64,000 bases of DNA from Gracilaria domingensis. Its lineage: Eukaryota; Rhodophyta; Florideophyceae; Gracilariales; Gracilariaceae. The notes below the pieces were generated by a model. It was not told the DNA's origin, searched no databases, and saw only the letters and a program-made list of their open reading frames with translations. This document shows, in pieces, positions 41,606 through 51,254 of the stretch. Within the stretch, counting starts at the first letter, position 1; the number at the start of each line of letters is the position of its first letter. Location of the stretch: contig VCMS01000013.1 in assembly GCA_022539475.1 (NCBI GenBank), forward strand, positions 310,001-374,000, given 5' to 3'. The position numbers were made by a program, and so were the translations under genes.

Positions 41606-43055
41606 TGTGGCAGGTTGTCGCAAAGATCAAGACAGTGAGGAACAAATGGAACGAAGCTGGTGTTTTTAAAAGCTAAAGAGTTGGGTTTCAGAACTCGGAG
41701 CTAATAGGAGCACAGACACACACTATCAAAGTTAGTAAAGAGAACGGGATACGTACGAATAAGGGGGCGTCTTCGCCACTGACCGAGGCGTGGTTGATGA
41801 ACGAACTCCATGTATGGGGGGGAGGCATGAGGGTGAGCAAACGCAAAGGGCACAGCTGTGGCGCCACTTCTACTTTACACACCGCCTTACAGTTTCTTCC
41901 AGAAATACCAATGAGCAGGTGCCAAGGCTTTCCCAGAAAAAGTACATTGCACTGGTGGCGCAGATGCTTCATTACGAGACGCGGAACAGTTGTAATTCAC
42001 GACTTCCGCCTCAAGAAAGAAACTGGACCTCATTGAAGCTTTTTGTACATGTAGTTGGGGGTTCTAACTTAGAACTTTTAAACAATGGTAAGGGAGCCAA
42101 ACGCAAATTGACGACGTCTCTCTCTCCGAATAGAAGGCCAAAGAGTAGCCCTCGAAGGATTGCCAAGGTTAACTTTCCTTCGGGTAATGCAGATCCTTTG
42201 GCAGGAAGTTTCTTAGGGATTCGGAACTGGCAGAAACGTTTTGGGCTGACACCGACGTGCAGCCCGTACATTTCAATCGGGATCGTGTACCTGTGTATCT
42301 AAACAAGAATCAGGGAGGGATGAAGTGAAGCAATAGAAACTAGTCGACTTTGTTTAGAGTTGCGTTTCCATTTTAATCAAAAGAACTTTAGAGTTACAAT
42401 GGCATGCGACTCTTCTGCTTAAAGTGGCTTTGCATCCTAGTTATCCGTGAACGCATGCAAATGTACGAAGGTAACGCTCTAGGAGTCGAAATAGAAGCCG
42501 CGGAGTGTTAAATGGTGACAAAGTATCTGGGTGCTTCGGATGGAAACACGAGACAATGCAACCCCACGATTACCTCCGTATTGCGATTGGGAATGCTCGC
42601 ATGTAGGTTCGGCGACGTGAATCCCTCTAGGTGAAAGTCATTAACTCTCTGCTTTGCGTAGCACCCTTTATGCATGCATTGAAGAACAAATCTTCTGTTG
42701 GGATACAAGAGACCCTTAGGTCTTCGTATCGAAACGCATGTCCTTGATCCTGTTTGGCGAATTGGTCAAACGTCATAGAAATTTCTTGGTTCCAACGTGA
42801 TGAACGCATGATATTGTCTCTTCTCTGCCCTCTTCACCCCATGTTTTCCTTTTGTTGACAGGTTGACAGGAAATCCATGCCAACTACCTTCACGTCTCTT
42901 TGCATCAGGTTGATTCCTACGTTGATAATAAGGTTTCCACGAACGTTGAAGATAGGTTGAGCTCAAGAGCGTTCATTAGATGAATGAACTTCATTCACTA
43001 TTATCAGCGAAACTCAATCGAAGCGGCAGTCGGCAGCCCAAGCCCGCGCTACTCT
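41606..43055. other. intergenic, no supported gene
   Basis: Upstream of the AP-1 gamma gene and downstream of ALG11. A plus-strand frame at 41790-42302 (170 codons) opens at a GTG and has no recognisable domain. One copy of ACGAAGGTA lies at 42465-42473. Confidence 0.4.
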
Positions 43056-44444
43056 TCACACCCGAAAGTGCTCGTCGATCACCTGGCTAAAACGCGTGCA
43101 GAACATTTCGCCTGCGAAGCGTGAACACCCCTTCCGCCCCTCGCCTCGAACGCGTGTCGCGAGCTCGTCGTCGCACAAAACTTTCACGACCGCATCGGCG
43201 TATTCCTCAGCCGAACGCACCAGGAACCCGTTGCGTCCATCACGTACAATGTCTGTCTCCACACCACCACTTCGATGTGCGACGACCACCAAACCATGCG
43301 CCTGCAGTTCGACCACGGATATACCGAAATGTTCGTCGCGCATTGTATGAACGCCCAACCATCCTTGCTTTAGCGTGCTTAGCAACTCCTCGTTCGAGAC
43401 GTTTACTCGAACAGTCACCGGTAACCTCTCTTTCTCAGCACTTTGACGCAGCCTTACCGCACGTTCTCGATCCTTTTCATTGCGAGCGCCTCCGATCATC
43501 ACCAGTCTGCACTTGACGTCAGGATACTTCTCCCGCAATACACGCATCATTTGTAGTTGCAATTCATGATTCTTCTCGGCACGAAACTGTCCCAGTGACA
43601 CAATTAAGCCGTGCTCGCGTTCAGCATCATTGAGCTCTAAATCCAGCTTGCAAGGCGGAAAGATGCGATGGATATGCCCCTTCCAAAGTGCGCGCAAATG
43701 CGAAGCGGTCCAGCTCGAATTGGCTACTTTGATATCCACGAATCGCGAATTGAAGCCGTACAACTTGGCGAACAACTTGTAGTAGCCCACCTTCACAATC
43801 GTTTTCATGCGCGAAGAAGCAATGCTAGAGTCGTTGTTAAACTGCTTCTTTCTTGAGCGAACCAAAGAGAGCATATCGGTTGAGATTGTCGGATAATGCA
43901 CGTACGTCATTGTCTCAGCTCCCAGCAACTTAGGCACAATTAACGCAAAGCTCTGATTCGTGGTGTCCACAAGAAGTTCAACCGGTTGTTTCGCATAAGC
44001 CTTGGCACCCACACGCAAAGCGCCCAACGCTTGAAGCAACAACGTGAAACGAGAGTATCGTGCACCATCAACTAGAGGAGCTAGCTCCGATATATCAATC
44101 GGTTCAAAATCAATCCCAGACAAGTCAATTCCGAACTGCAAACGAACTCGCTGGCGAGACTTCGCGACAGCGTTTGAAACGCTTACGCCCGCGCTGTTCC
44201 ATGCCGAGTATACCACAATGTGGCTGTGCGGCCACAAGTCTTTTACCGCGAGTAAGGCGCACCAGAGAACGCGTTCACCACCGCCTCCGTCCAAACTGTG
44301 CGGATGAAGAAAGCCAATCGAACGCGATCGGTGCCTAAGCTTGATAAGATCCTTACGCTTTCGACGTAGATTCTTGCGAAACCCTAGCAGCGCTAGAAGC
44401 ACCAAAAGCACTGCGGACGCAATCAACGCATAGTGAGAAACCAT
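43056..44444 (-). CDS. ALG11: ALG11-type alpha-1,2-mannosyltransferase
   Basis: A 462-residue GT4 glycosyltransferase from an ATG at 44444, beginning with a membrane anchor (ALIASAVLLVLLALLGF). Family blocks are clear: HPHSLDGGGGERVLWCAL, YVHYPTISTDML, SLGQFRAEKNHELQLQ and the nucleotide-sugar site DEHFGISVVELQAHG. ALG11 adds the fourth and fifth mannoses to the dolichol-linked oligosaccharide on the cytosolic face of the ER for N-glycosylation. Length agrees with the family (about 460-550). An upstream in-frame TTG would add 23 residues and is not needed. Confidence 0.95.
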   Translation of the reverse strand: MVSHYALIASAVLLVLLALLGFRKNLRRKRKDLIKLRHRSRSIGFLHPHSLDGGGGERVLWCALLAVKDLWPHSHIVVYSAWNSAGVSVSNAVAKSRQRVRLQFGIDLSGIDFEPIDISELAPLVDGARYSRFTLLLQALGALRVGAKAYAKQPVELLVDTTNQSFALIVPKLLGAETMTYVHYPTISTDMLSLVRSRKKQFNNDSSIASSRMKTIVKVGYYKLFAKLYGFNSRFVDIKVANSSWTASHLRALWKGHIHRIFPPCKLDLELNDAEREHGLIVSLGQFRAEKNHELQLQMMRVLREKYPDVKCRLVMIGGARNEKDRERAVRLRQSAEKERLPVTVRVNVSNEELLSTLKQGWLGVHTMRDEHFGISVVELQAHGLVVVAHRSGGVETDIVRDGRNGFLVRSAEEYADAVVKVLCDDELATRVRGEGRKGCSRFAGEMFCTRFSQVIDEHFRV

Positions 44445-44959
44445 ACTATGAAGGTTTTGTACGAGTTGCAGTAGTCGAAAAAATGCGGCAAGACTCAGAC
44501 TAAACGCGTGCAAACAACTTCACAAAGAGACGCCAGCTCCGTGCTCGAATCCACCCAGGAAAGAGGGAATCGAGAGCACGATATGAGCAAGCCTGAAGAA
44601 AAAGATGAGTCAAAGAGTAGGCCCGGAGCTACCAGGTACGACAAGGAATCGGGTAGTACTCTGCCAGAGCAGCGTAAGGCAGTACACGGTGAATTGCCAC
44701 AGGTGCGGGGTGTAGGGCAACTGTGATCTTCCATTCACGTTCTGCTACGTCCCTAGCTGCGCACTCGTTCCCTTTTCGGGAATCAACCCCCTAGATAGTG
44801 GTACTGAGCCACACACTCGGTCATTTGAACAGAGCCCGGAAGGGCAAAGATGCTGACGTGCATGGAGGTTTTGTTCTGTCTGAATGGCTCTTCTCATGGA
44901 GTGAGAGATAATATTGGTGCAGGGGTCGACTACTGCATGGACATAAAAAAAAGTTTTGT
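44445..44959. other. intergenic, ALG11 upstream region
   Basis: Promoter side of ALG11 and 3' flank of RPT5. A plus-strand 47-codon frame from an ATG at 44583 (MSKPEEKDESKSRPG) is hydrophilic and unrecognised; I do not call it. Confidence 0.4.
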
Positions 44960-46246
44960 TTACGAATAGTAGTGCAAAGATCCCTTCTTCTTCGCCTGTA
45001 CCGCCAATACACCCTCAACGAAATCCTCGTGAACAATCTCGCCCCGATCGTTCCTCAACGCCAGCATACCCGCCTCAACCGTCACTGCCTTCAATTGCGC
45101 CGAGTTAAACTGTTGACATTGCGCGGCAATCTCTCTAAAGTTGACATCCTTGTTCACATTCATCTTTCGGGAATGAATCTGCAGGATAATGGTACGCGCA
45201 CTTTCGTCCGGCAATACGAACTCAATCTTTCTGTCAATTCGACCCGACCTCAACAACGCCGGATCCAAAATATCTACACGATTAGTGGCAGCAATCACCT
45301 TAATATTATCGTCAGAGGAAAAGCCATCAAGTTGATTGAGCAACTCAAGCATAGTTCGTTGCACCTCTCGATCACCACTCAACTCGGAATCAAATCGCTT
45401 GGTACCAATCGCATCCAGTTCATCAATAAAGATAATAGTAGGACCTTTTTCCTTCGCCAATGCGAAAGCATCGCGTACAAGTTTAGCACCATCGCCAATG
45501 AACATCTGCACGAGTTGTGGACCAGCAAGTTTCAAGAAAGTAGCATTGGTCTGCGCAGCACACGCACGAGCTAACAGAGTCTTTCCGACACCGGGAGGCC
45601 CGTACATAAGCACGCCCTTTGGCGGACGAATTCCAACCGCATCGAAACGCTCTTTTTGAGTTAATGGTAGTACTACGGCTTCTACAAGCTCTTGGATCTG
45701 CTTGTCAAGTCCGCCAACGTCTGCATACGATTCTGTAGGTTTCTCGTCAACTTCCATGGCCTTGACTCGCGAATCGTACTCCGCCGGTAGCTTCTCCAAA
45801 ATTAGATACGAATCTTTGTTAACGCCAACCAGATCACCAGGTTTGAGCTCTTCTGCTGGAACAAGTCCGATAACCGGAAGGAATATAGTCTGTCTGGTTG
45901 AGGTCTTGAGTACAACAGCTTTCCCCTTTCGCTGCGAGTCAAGATCGACGTTAGCACCATCTTCCTCATCCTCCTCCTCGATATCAAGAATCTCGACAAT
46001 GTTTCCCACCAGATACGGCAACTGTTTATTGAGTTTAACCTTGTCTGTATTGAGACGGATCTTCTCGGTGGTGTGGTTCTTCTCATGGGTCAGACGTTGA
46101 CTTTCGCTACGAAGCACCTTCACTTCAGCCTCCAGCAGGCGCACGCGCGTGAGCAATTCGTCGACGGGCGCGTGAAGAATTTCCTGGTCCAGAGAGTCAT
46201 CTTGCATGAGCTCGCCGGCGATATCGCCGAGCGCGGCAGCGGCCAT
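44960..46246 (-). CDS. RPT5: 26S proteasome regulatory ATPase RPT5
   Basis: A 428-residue AAA ATPase from an ATG at 46246. An N-terminal coiled coil ([18 protein letters not shown]) leads into the OB fold with [18 protein letters not shown]. The AAA module shows Walker A GPPGVGKT, Walker [12 protein letters not shown], the second-region RSGRIDRK arginine fingers and sensor region VIAATNR. The protein ends HYYS, so the last three residues form an HbYX motif that docks into the 20S core. RPT5 is one of six ATPases of the 19S base that unfold substrates. The frame is open upstream for 78 codons with more ATGs, but the chosen start gives the usual family length. Confidence 0.95.
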   Translation of the reverse strand: MAAAALGDIAGELMQDDSLDQEILHAPVDELLTRVRLLEAEVKVLRSESQRLTHEKNHTTEKIRLNTDKVKLNKQLPYLVGNIVEILDIEEEDEEDGANVDLDSQRKGKAVVLKTSTRQTIFLPVIGLVPAEELKPGDLVGVNKDSYLILEKLPAEYDSRVKAMEVDEKPTESYADVGGLDKQIQELVEAVVLPLTQKERFDAVGIRPPKGVLMYGPPGVGKTLLARACAAQTNATFLKLAGPQLVQMFIGDGAKLVRDAFALAKEKGPTIIFIDELDAIGTKRFDSELSGDREVQRTMLELLNQLDGFSSDDNIKVIAATNRVDILDPALLRSGRIDRKIEFVLPDESARTIILQIHSRKMNVNKDVNFREIAAQCQQFNSAQLKAVTVEAGMLALRNDRGEIVHEDFVEGVLAVQAKKKGSLHYYS

Positions 46247-46943
46247 GGTTGCACGACGGGGGTTGACGCGCGGGGAAACGGGTGCCTGTCGCAGGGTGAC
46301 GAAACGCCAACTGCGACCAAACTCGATGGACTTCTGGAAGTGGAGAGGTGGCGCCCTCCACTGTTGCATCGTGTAAGTACCTTCGCACACAAATAATGGT
46401 ACAGAATAAACTACAACGTCCACGATGTAATTGCCAGCACGAGCGTCCATCGTGATGGCTGCATTGCAGGCCACTGGCAATTGCCGGACTCTGCACCTTC
46501 GCCCTCCGACAGGCGCTAGCTACTAGCTAGTAGCTAGCCTTGGTACCCAACGACTAACATGGGTGCGAAACGGCTCTCATTCACATGTTCGCTGGAACAA
46601 ATTGATCTTTTCAAGGTGGGCTGCTGTTTTGTGGGAGTACGAGAAGCAATGGGAAGCAGCTGTGAAGGGAGTGGCATTTGTTCGTACTGTTTGTAGTTGG
46701 TTGATGTTGAATAAGAATGGTACTCTCTGTAAGATGTTCTGAGCGACGAAGCGTACGGTGCGTATCACGCAGAACTTGATGCATCTTTATCTGCAGATAC
46801 GCCATTTTGCATATGAATGCACACGAAAGCAAAGCAGAGAAATCTGTTACTGCACCACTATCGATGAAATTGGGAAGTTCTTCGTCGGCTTCTACTTGTG
46901 TTCTAAAACAACCAAAAAGCAGTAGATAGCACCAGCACAATGT
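46247..46943. other. RPT5 upstream region / COX IV-like 3' flank
   Basis: No gene is supported. GCGAAG|GTACTT on the minus strand near 46377-46388 could be a 5'UTR splice donor of RPT5. Confidence 0.4.
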
Positions 46944-47367
46944 TTACTTTTTCCTTGATGCTGTAATTGGGTTCATTACAACCGGATCGGCGGCCTCACG
47001 CTCCTTAGCCTCAAAGGACTTGACAGTTTCATCTTGCCACTCCTTGCTCAAAGTAGTGGGAATGGTGGCTGCAACAAAACAAACGCAAGCGGTTGGTAAC
47101 CAATTCGCAAGCAAGCGAATCGCGAATAAAACGCGCACGTCAGTACGTGCCGAAAAGCAAGCAAAACAGACGCACGATGATCAAGAACGTGCGGACAAAT
47201 GAAAGAGAGGTAGACTATGACATACCGCGTGAAGAACGGGCTTTGAACAGAAGTGCCGCGGCGCCCATGATGGCGGCGACACCACCGATGACCTGGAGTC
47301 TATGCGGAATGCCAGCGAGACGCGGCCAGGGAGTCCAGTTGGTGTTGGAGCGGTCGACGATGGTCAT
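46944..47367 (-). CDS. small mitochondrial membrane protein, cytochrome c oxidase subunit IV/Va-like, two exons
   Basis: Exon 1 is 47367-47226 and exon 2 is 47068-46944, joined across a 157-nt intron (GTATGT...TTGTTGCAG) that splits an alanine codon. The 88-residue product starts MTIVDRSNTNWTPWPRLAGI and has one membrane span (LQVIGGVAAIMGAAALLF). After the span comes TIPTTLSKEWQDETVKSFEA and a terminal NPITASRKK. A single span followed by T.-EWQ and NPI recalls the C-terminal part of COX subunit IV (yeast Cox5), so an inner-membrane respiratory subunit is likely. It lacks the long matrix domain of the animal protein. The splice junction is firm; the family call is moderate. Confidence 0.6.
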
Positions 47368-47670
47368 GTTGTAGCGCGCTGGAGAAATCTACCGAAGATG
47401 CTACGCTCTGGCGATCGCCTCGCGAGGACGAAGGAGTGTTCACGAAAAAGCGCCGAAACGCGGGTGGTGGGGGGATCGGAGATGTGTTGTACGTGTAATA
47501 TATTGCTGTTTACAGACACGTATTCGTGAACTACAACAGAAAAGATGTAATTGCGAGCGAGAGCCGCCAATGGTGTTACAAGAAGTTCTTGACAAGAACG
47601 CGCCTGGCGTTGTTCACATATCCGTTCGCTGCGATCTGTCTCTCTCCGCCGCAAGCTGAGTGACGACAAG
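47368..47670. promoter_or_regulatory. shared divergent promoter, COX IV-like / bL36m
   Basis: The 303 bp between the divergent ATGs of two organelle-protein genes. No clear TATA box is seen; a shared promoter would suit co-expression of mitochondrial components. Confidence 0.4.
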
Positions 47671-47895
47671 ATGTGGGCGCTGCTCCGTTCGGCCATTGCG
47701 CCGCACTTCGCGCCGCCCGCTACGCGCGGCGACGCGCCGGCGCGTGCGTTCAAGGTGGTGTCTGCGTTGCGCCGAAGGTGCAACGCCTGCCGGATGGTGC
47801 GAAGGGGTAAGAAGGTGTACGTGCTCTGTGAGGTTCACCCGCGCCACAAGCAGCGCCAGGGAAAAGGAGGCTCCGTCTACCGCCGTCGCCCATGA
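47671..47895 (+). CDS. organellar ribosomal protein bL36 (probably mitochondrial)
   Basis: A 74-residue protein. The C-terminal 38 residues are a complete bL36: FKVVSALRRRCNACRMVRRG, then KKVYVLCEVHPRHKQRQG, with three Cys and one His in the zinc-binding spacing. The first 35 residues (MWALLRSAIAPHFAPPATRG and on) are basic with no early acidic residue and fit a mitochondrial presequence. bL36 helps shape the peptidyl-transferase region of bacterial-type large subunits. Red-algal plastids encode their own copy, so mitochondrial targeting is the likelier choice, though not proven. Confidence 0.93.
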   Translation: MWALLRSAIAPHFAPPATRGDAPARAFKVVSALRRRCNACRMVRRGKKVYVLCEVHPRHKQRQGKGGSVYRRRP

Positions 47896-48541
47896 GCGCT
47901 CCGCGCACGACGGCGGCGACGATCGCAGCTCGCCACAGAGCACCAAACGTATCTACCTTCGCTGTTCCTTCGCTGTTCCGTAGAGTAAAGTCACTCTCTT
48001 CGCGGAGAGCTCACCACGTTTCTTCGATTCCGCTCCCTTGGCTCCCCATCGCACCGGCGGCGCGCACCGGCGGCGCGCTCAAGCGCTTTCCGCCCCGAAA
48101 AGAGCCAAATAAAGACCAAAAGCGCGCCCGAAATTGCGTCGTGCTCCGTGCTGTTTGGCCGTTTATGCTACAAACAGCGCACTGTCAGCTCTGTAAGCGC
48201 CTGCTTTAGCGAGCCGTTCACGGCCGACAGCCGGCGCGCAGAGCGCGGTGTGCCACGCGCGCCGCCAGCGGCGTGCTCCCGCCGCGCGCACCAAGAAACA
48301 TCGCACTGCAACAAGCAACTGCCGCGTTCCGCCCCATCCCTCCACCCATATCACCGCCCCCTTCGAGCGTCTCCCCCCCATTCGGAAACTCCGCCGTTCG
48401 TTGTACCACCCCCCTCCTTCCTCCCCCTCCTCCCTTCTCCCTTCTCCCTTCTCCCTCCTCCCTCCTCCCCCTTTCCCCTTTCCCTTCTCCCCTCCTTCCC
48501 CCCTCCCCGACCCCCTTCAGTTCCAACGCGCCTCCTTCACC
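47896..48541. other. upstream region of RING-kinase with long pyrimidine tract
   Basis: About 48405-48520 is almost pure C/T (TTCTCCC and CCTCC repeats) ending shortly before the kinase ATG at 48542. It may act as a promoter or 5'UTR element. The kinase frame is open through here to 48248 but without an ATG near its start and with low-complexity composition. Confidence 0.5.
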
Positions 48542-51244
48542 ATGCCGTCTCGCCCCGGTCATTGCCCCGCCTGTGATGCGGCCTTCGATGCAGACCGACA
48601 CCTTCCCATGGTGTCCGTCGTCTGCGGTCACTCTCTTTGCAAGGCCTGTGCCTCGCGCGACGCTCCTCCCACTACTCCCTCTCCGCGCGATGACACCGCT
48701 TCGCTCTCCTCAACCTCCACCGCGTCTGACGACGAAGAGGAAGAACCGCCGTCGGCCCCGCGTTGCCCCGTCTGTAATGCCGCGCTTGCCGGCTTTGTAA
48801 AGAACTTTGAGGCCGTCGCGGCCTTGCAACTCGCCGCGTCCCCGCCCGAAAATCAACCACCCGCGCCGGACCTTAGCGCCGTCGTTCATCGCGACCTTGT
48901 GATTCGACGCGCTCATATTCACTTCACGCGCTCACCGGTCAACGAGGTGGGACGTGGCGCTTCTGCTGTCGTGTATCGCGGTGTCTATGCCTCACATCCG
49001 GTCGCCGTGAAATGCATACGCACCATGAGCGAATCATTTGCTACGGAAGATCGCCTTCGGCGTGAGCTTCGAAATGCCTCACGACTGCAAAGTCCTTACA
49101 TTGTCCAATTTAGAGGCGCTGCTTGGGATCAAGAGGCTGGTCCAGGCTCACCGCGAAACATTTTGCTCGTCACCGAGCTTATGCAAGGTGGAAATCTGCG
49201 CGAGAATCTTAGTCGTTTGCAGCCCCATGGTGGCCTACCTGTTACAAGCTTTGTACGAATTGCCATGCACATAGCTAGGGGTATTCTTTACCTTCATGAC
49301 GAGGGATTGGCTCATCGCGATATTAAGAGCGCAAACATTCTACTTACCGAGCAAATATCACAGCAGACTCGCGCGTTTTCACCGTCTGTGTGTGCCAAGA
49401 TTGCCGACTTTGGATTGAGCAAATACATTGATAAGGCTACTGGCGGTGGAACTGTTATGCAAAGCATTATGGAGCCCGGTCGGCTTGAAGCAACCTATTC
49501 ATATTTGGCACCGGAAGCGTTTGGCGGTGATAAGTCTAACGTAATGCGCCGTGGTGACGATGAAGACGCTGATGAGCCTCGTTATGATGAAATGGCGAAG
49601 AAACGTGACATATACGCACTGGGTGTGTTGTTTTGGGAGATGCTCACAGGAAATATCCCATGGGCTGGTGTGTCTCTTCCCGATGTCTATGTGCGCGTCT
49701 GCGTTCGAAGCGATCGCCCAGGACCAGCCCTGGATGAAACAGTGGTTTCAAAGACTGTGCGCCGACTTGTTGAACGTTGTTGGTCACAGAACCCACACAA
49801 GCGACCGTCAGCAAAGTCTATCGTTGCCAAGCTTGAGAAGCTCGCTGGCCGTTACAATGTCAACCTCGATGACACACCTGGGAAGCTTTCTGCGTCACAA
49901 CCCAATGCTGCCGGAGGTGCGACAAATAACGCTGCAAATGGGGTTCATTCACCTGTGCGGCCTACTCCGCTGCCAGATATGCGTGCGGAGCCACTGCGAG
50001 AGCAAAATGATGTTCATCCTCAGCATCCTCAGAAACGCACGCCGTCTGACCCGCTTATCGCGTATCAAAAGATGCCGTCTGCATCGACAGTCTATACTGC
50101 GCCAGATGGTGCTCAGACATACTCTACAGGCCTAGAGGTGGGTGACACTCGCGATTTGGATCGCATTGTAGAGGAAATTCCTGCTCCATACGATGACACT
50201 GCATGGGCTGATGATGGAGATGCTACCTCACACGGCCAACGTTCCACCCCCAGCAACCCGGGAGCAGCCAGCTCATCAGCCAGGGGTAATGACCCCAACG
50301 ATGCTTCGTCCTCTGTCAAGCGTCGTATGTCCCGATCACGGCATTCTACTCAAGATCCTAGCGTTGAACAAAATCATGCCCGTTCCACTGCTCATCCTAC
50401 TTTGCATCCTTCAATGACGTCATCGGTCACGCCCAGCCCATCTCCTATCTCTCCTGCCCCTAAGGCGAATGCAACTGCGGTTGCCGCTACAGCTGCGGCT
50501 ATTGCTGCAGCAAAGGATCGCGAACGAAAGCGTGATGATATACGTGCAGCACGTGGGCAGGTGAATCGCGCATCACGTCCTGCGCCCCCTGCTGCTTGGG
50601 AAGCGAGCTTCCAGTCACTGCCTGCACTTGAACCGTGGCAGAAAGTGGCTGCGAAGCCCAATGACATGCGGCCGGTATTTTACGACAACTCGGACGAGGA
50701 AGCGAATGACTTCGATCCAGAACGTGCGGCGGCCGAAGAGGCAATAGCTGAATCGAACAATCAAGTCTCCGTTCAGCAACAACAGCAGTCCAGCTCGCGG
50801 AACGTCGGTGCTGCGACTGCTGCCGTAACAGCAGCTACAGTTGCTGCAGCGACACAACGTCCGCAGTCGATGGCTGTGAGGAGCACATCAACAAACCGGA
50901 TGTCAAGGCCGAAGTCCCCGGTTGTTCGTCGCCCTATGTCACCCATGGTGGCGCGCCCATTTATCCCCTCTCAGAATCAAGTACGAGCCCCGGCAGAAGA
51001 CGAATTTGCTGTACGTCCAAGCGGTTCCTTACCAAGAAACTCGGACTCCTCAGCGCCGAAGAAGACCAATAGCGGCAGTCGTTCGAGATTGGGTAGAACA
51101 ATGTCCGCTTCGGTTTCGCCTGCCCCGGGTAATGTCAATAGGGGATCTAACTCAGTTCTCAAATCGATTTCTGCTGCTCCTGTGTCATCGCCCGCGAGAG
51201 AATCGAACGGAAAGCGTGCGTTTATGCGACGTGCGTTCGAATGA
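48542..51244 (+). CDS. RING-finger / TKL-like protein kinase
   Basis: A 900-residue protein from an ATG in good context (CACCATGCC). Residues 6-80 form a RING-type finger (HCPACDAAF, VVCGHSLCKACASRD, RCPVCNAAL) with an acidic Ser-rich insert. The kinase domain spans about 120-440: glycine loop VGRGASAVVYRG near 135, VAVK lysine, HRDIKSANILL near 258, DFGLSK near 289, SYLAPEAF and IYALGVLFWEMLTG. All catalytic residues are present and the motifs fit the tyrosine-kinase-like group. The last 450 residues are Ser/Thr/Pro/Ala-rich and probably disordered. A protein that can both phosphorylate and, perhaps, ubiquitinate is inferred. An armadillo-type ORF starts 10 nt after its stop on the same strand. 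Confidence 0.9.
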   Translation: MPSRPGHCPACDAAFDADRHLPMVSVVCGHSLCKACASRDAPPTTPSPRDDTASLSSTSTASDDEEEEPPSAPRCPVCNAALAGFVKNFEAVAALQLAASPPENQPPAPDLSAVVHRDLVIRRAHIHFTRSPVNEVGRGASAVVYRGVYASHPVAVKCIRTMSESFATEDRLRRELRNASRLQSPYIVQFRGAAWDQEAGPGSPRNILLVTELMQGGNLRENLSRLQPHGGLPVTSFVRIAMHIARGILYLHDEGLAHRDIKSANILLTEQISQQTRAFSPSVCAKIADFGLSKYIDKATGGGTVMQSIMEPGRLEATYSYLAPEAFGGDKSNVMRRGDDEDADEPRYDEMAKKRDIYALGVLFWEMLTGNIPWAGVSLPDVYVRVCVRSDRPGPALDETVVSKTVRRLVERCWSQNPHKRPSAKSIVAKLEKLAGRYNVNLDDTPGKLSASQPNAAGGATNNAANGVHSPVRPTPLPDMRAEPLREQNDVHPQHPQKRTPSDPLIAYQKMPSASTVYTAPDGAQTYSTGLEVGDTRDLDRIVEEIPAPYDDTAWADDGDATSHGQRSTPSNPGAASSSARGNDPNDASSSVKRRMSRSRHSTQDPSVEQNHARSTAHPTLHPSMTSSVTPSPSPISPAPKANATAVAATAAAIAAAKDRERKRDDIRAARGQVNRASRPAPPAAWEASFQSLPALEPWQKVAAKPNDMRPVFYDNSDEEANDFDPERAAAEEAIAESNNQVSVQQQQQSSSRNVGAATAAVTAATVAAATQRPQSMAVRSTSTNRMSRPKSPVVRRPMSPMVARPFIPSQNQVRAPAEDEFAVRPSGSLPRNSDSSAPKKTNSGSRSRLGRTMSASVSPAPGNVNRGSNSVLKSISAAPVSSPARESNGKRAFMRRAFE
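50391..50470 (+). repeat. kinase-linker copy of the 80-bp shared segment
   Basis: Encodes HPTLHPSMTSSVTPSPSPIS within the disordered kinase tail. The counterpart lies in reverse orientation at 38881-38961. Confidence 0.8.
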
Positions 51245-51254
51245 CCGAAGGCGC

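Noticed and set aside
41790-42302. 170-codon plus-strand frame upstream of AP-1 gamma
   Set aside because: It opens at GTG rather than ATG, has no recognisable family and has basic, low-information composition.
50922-51254. N-terminal extension of the ARM protein inside the kinase gene
   Set aside because: This part is another frame of the disordered kinase tail and lacks domain character; the ATG at 51255 is the simpler start, though the overlap is noted as a finding.
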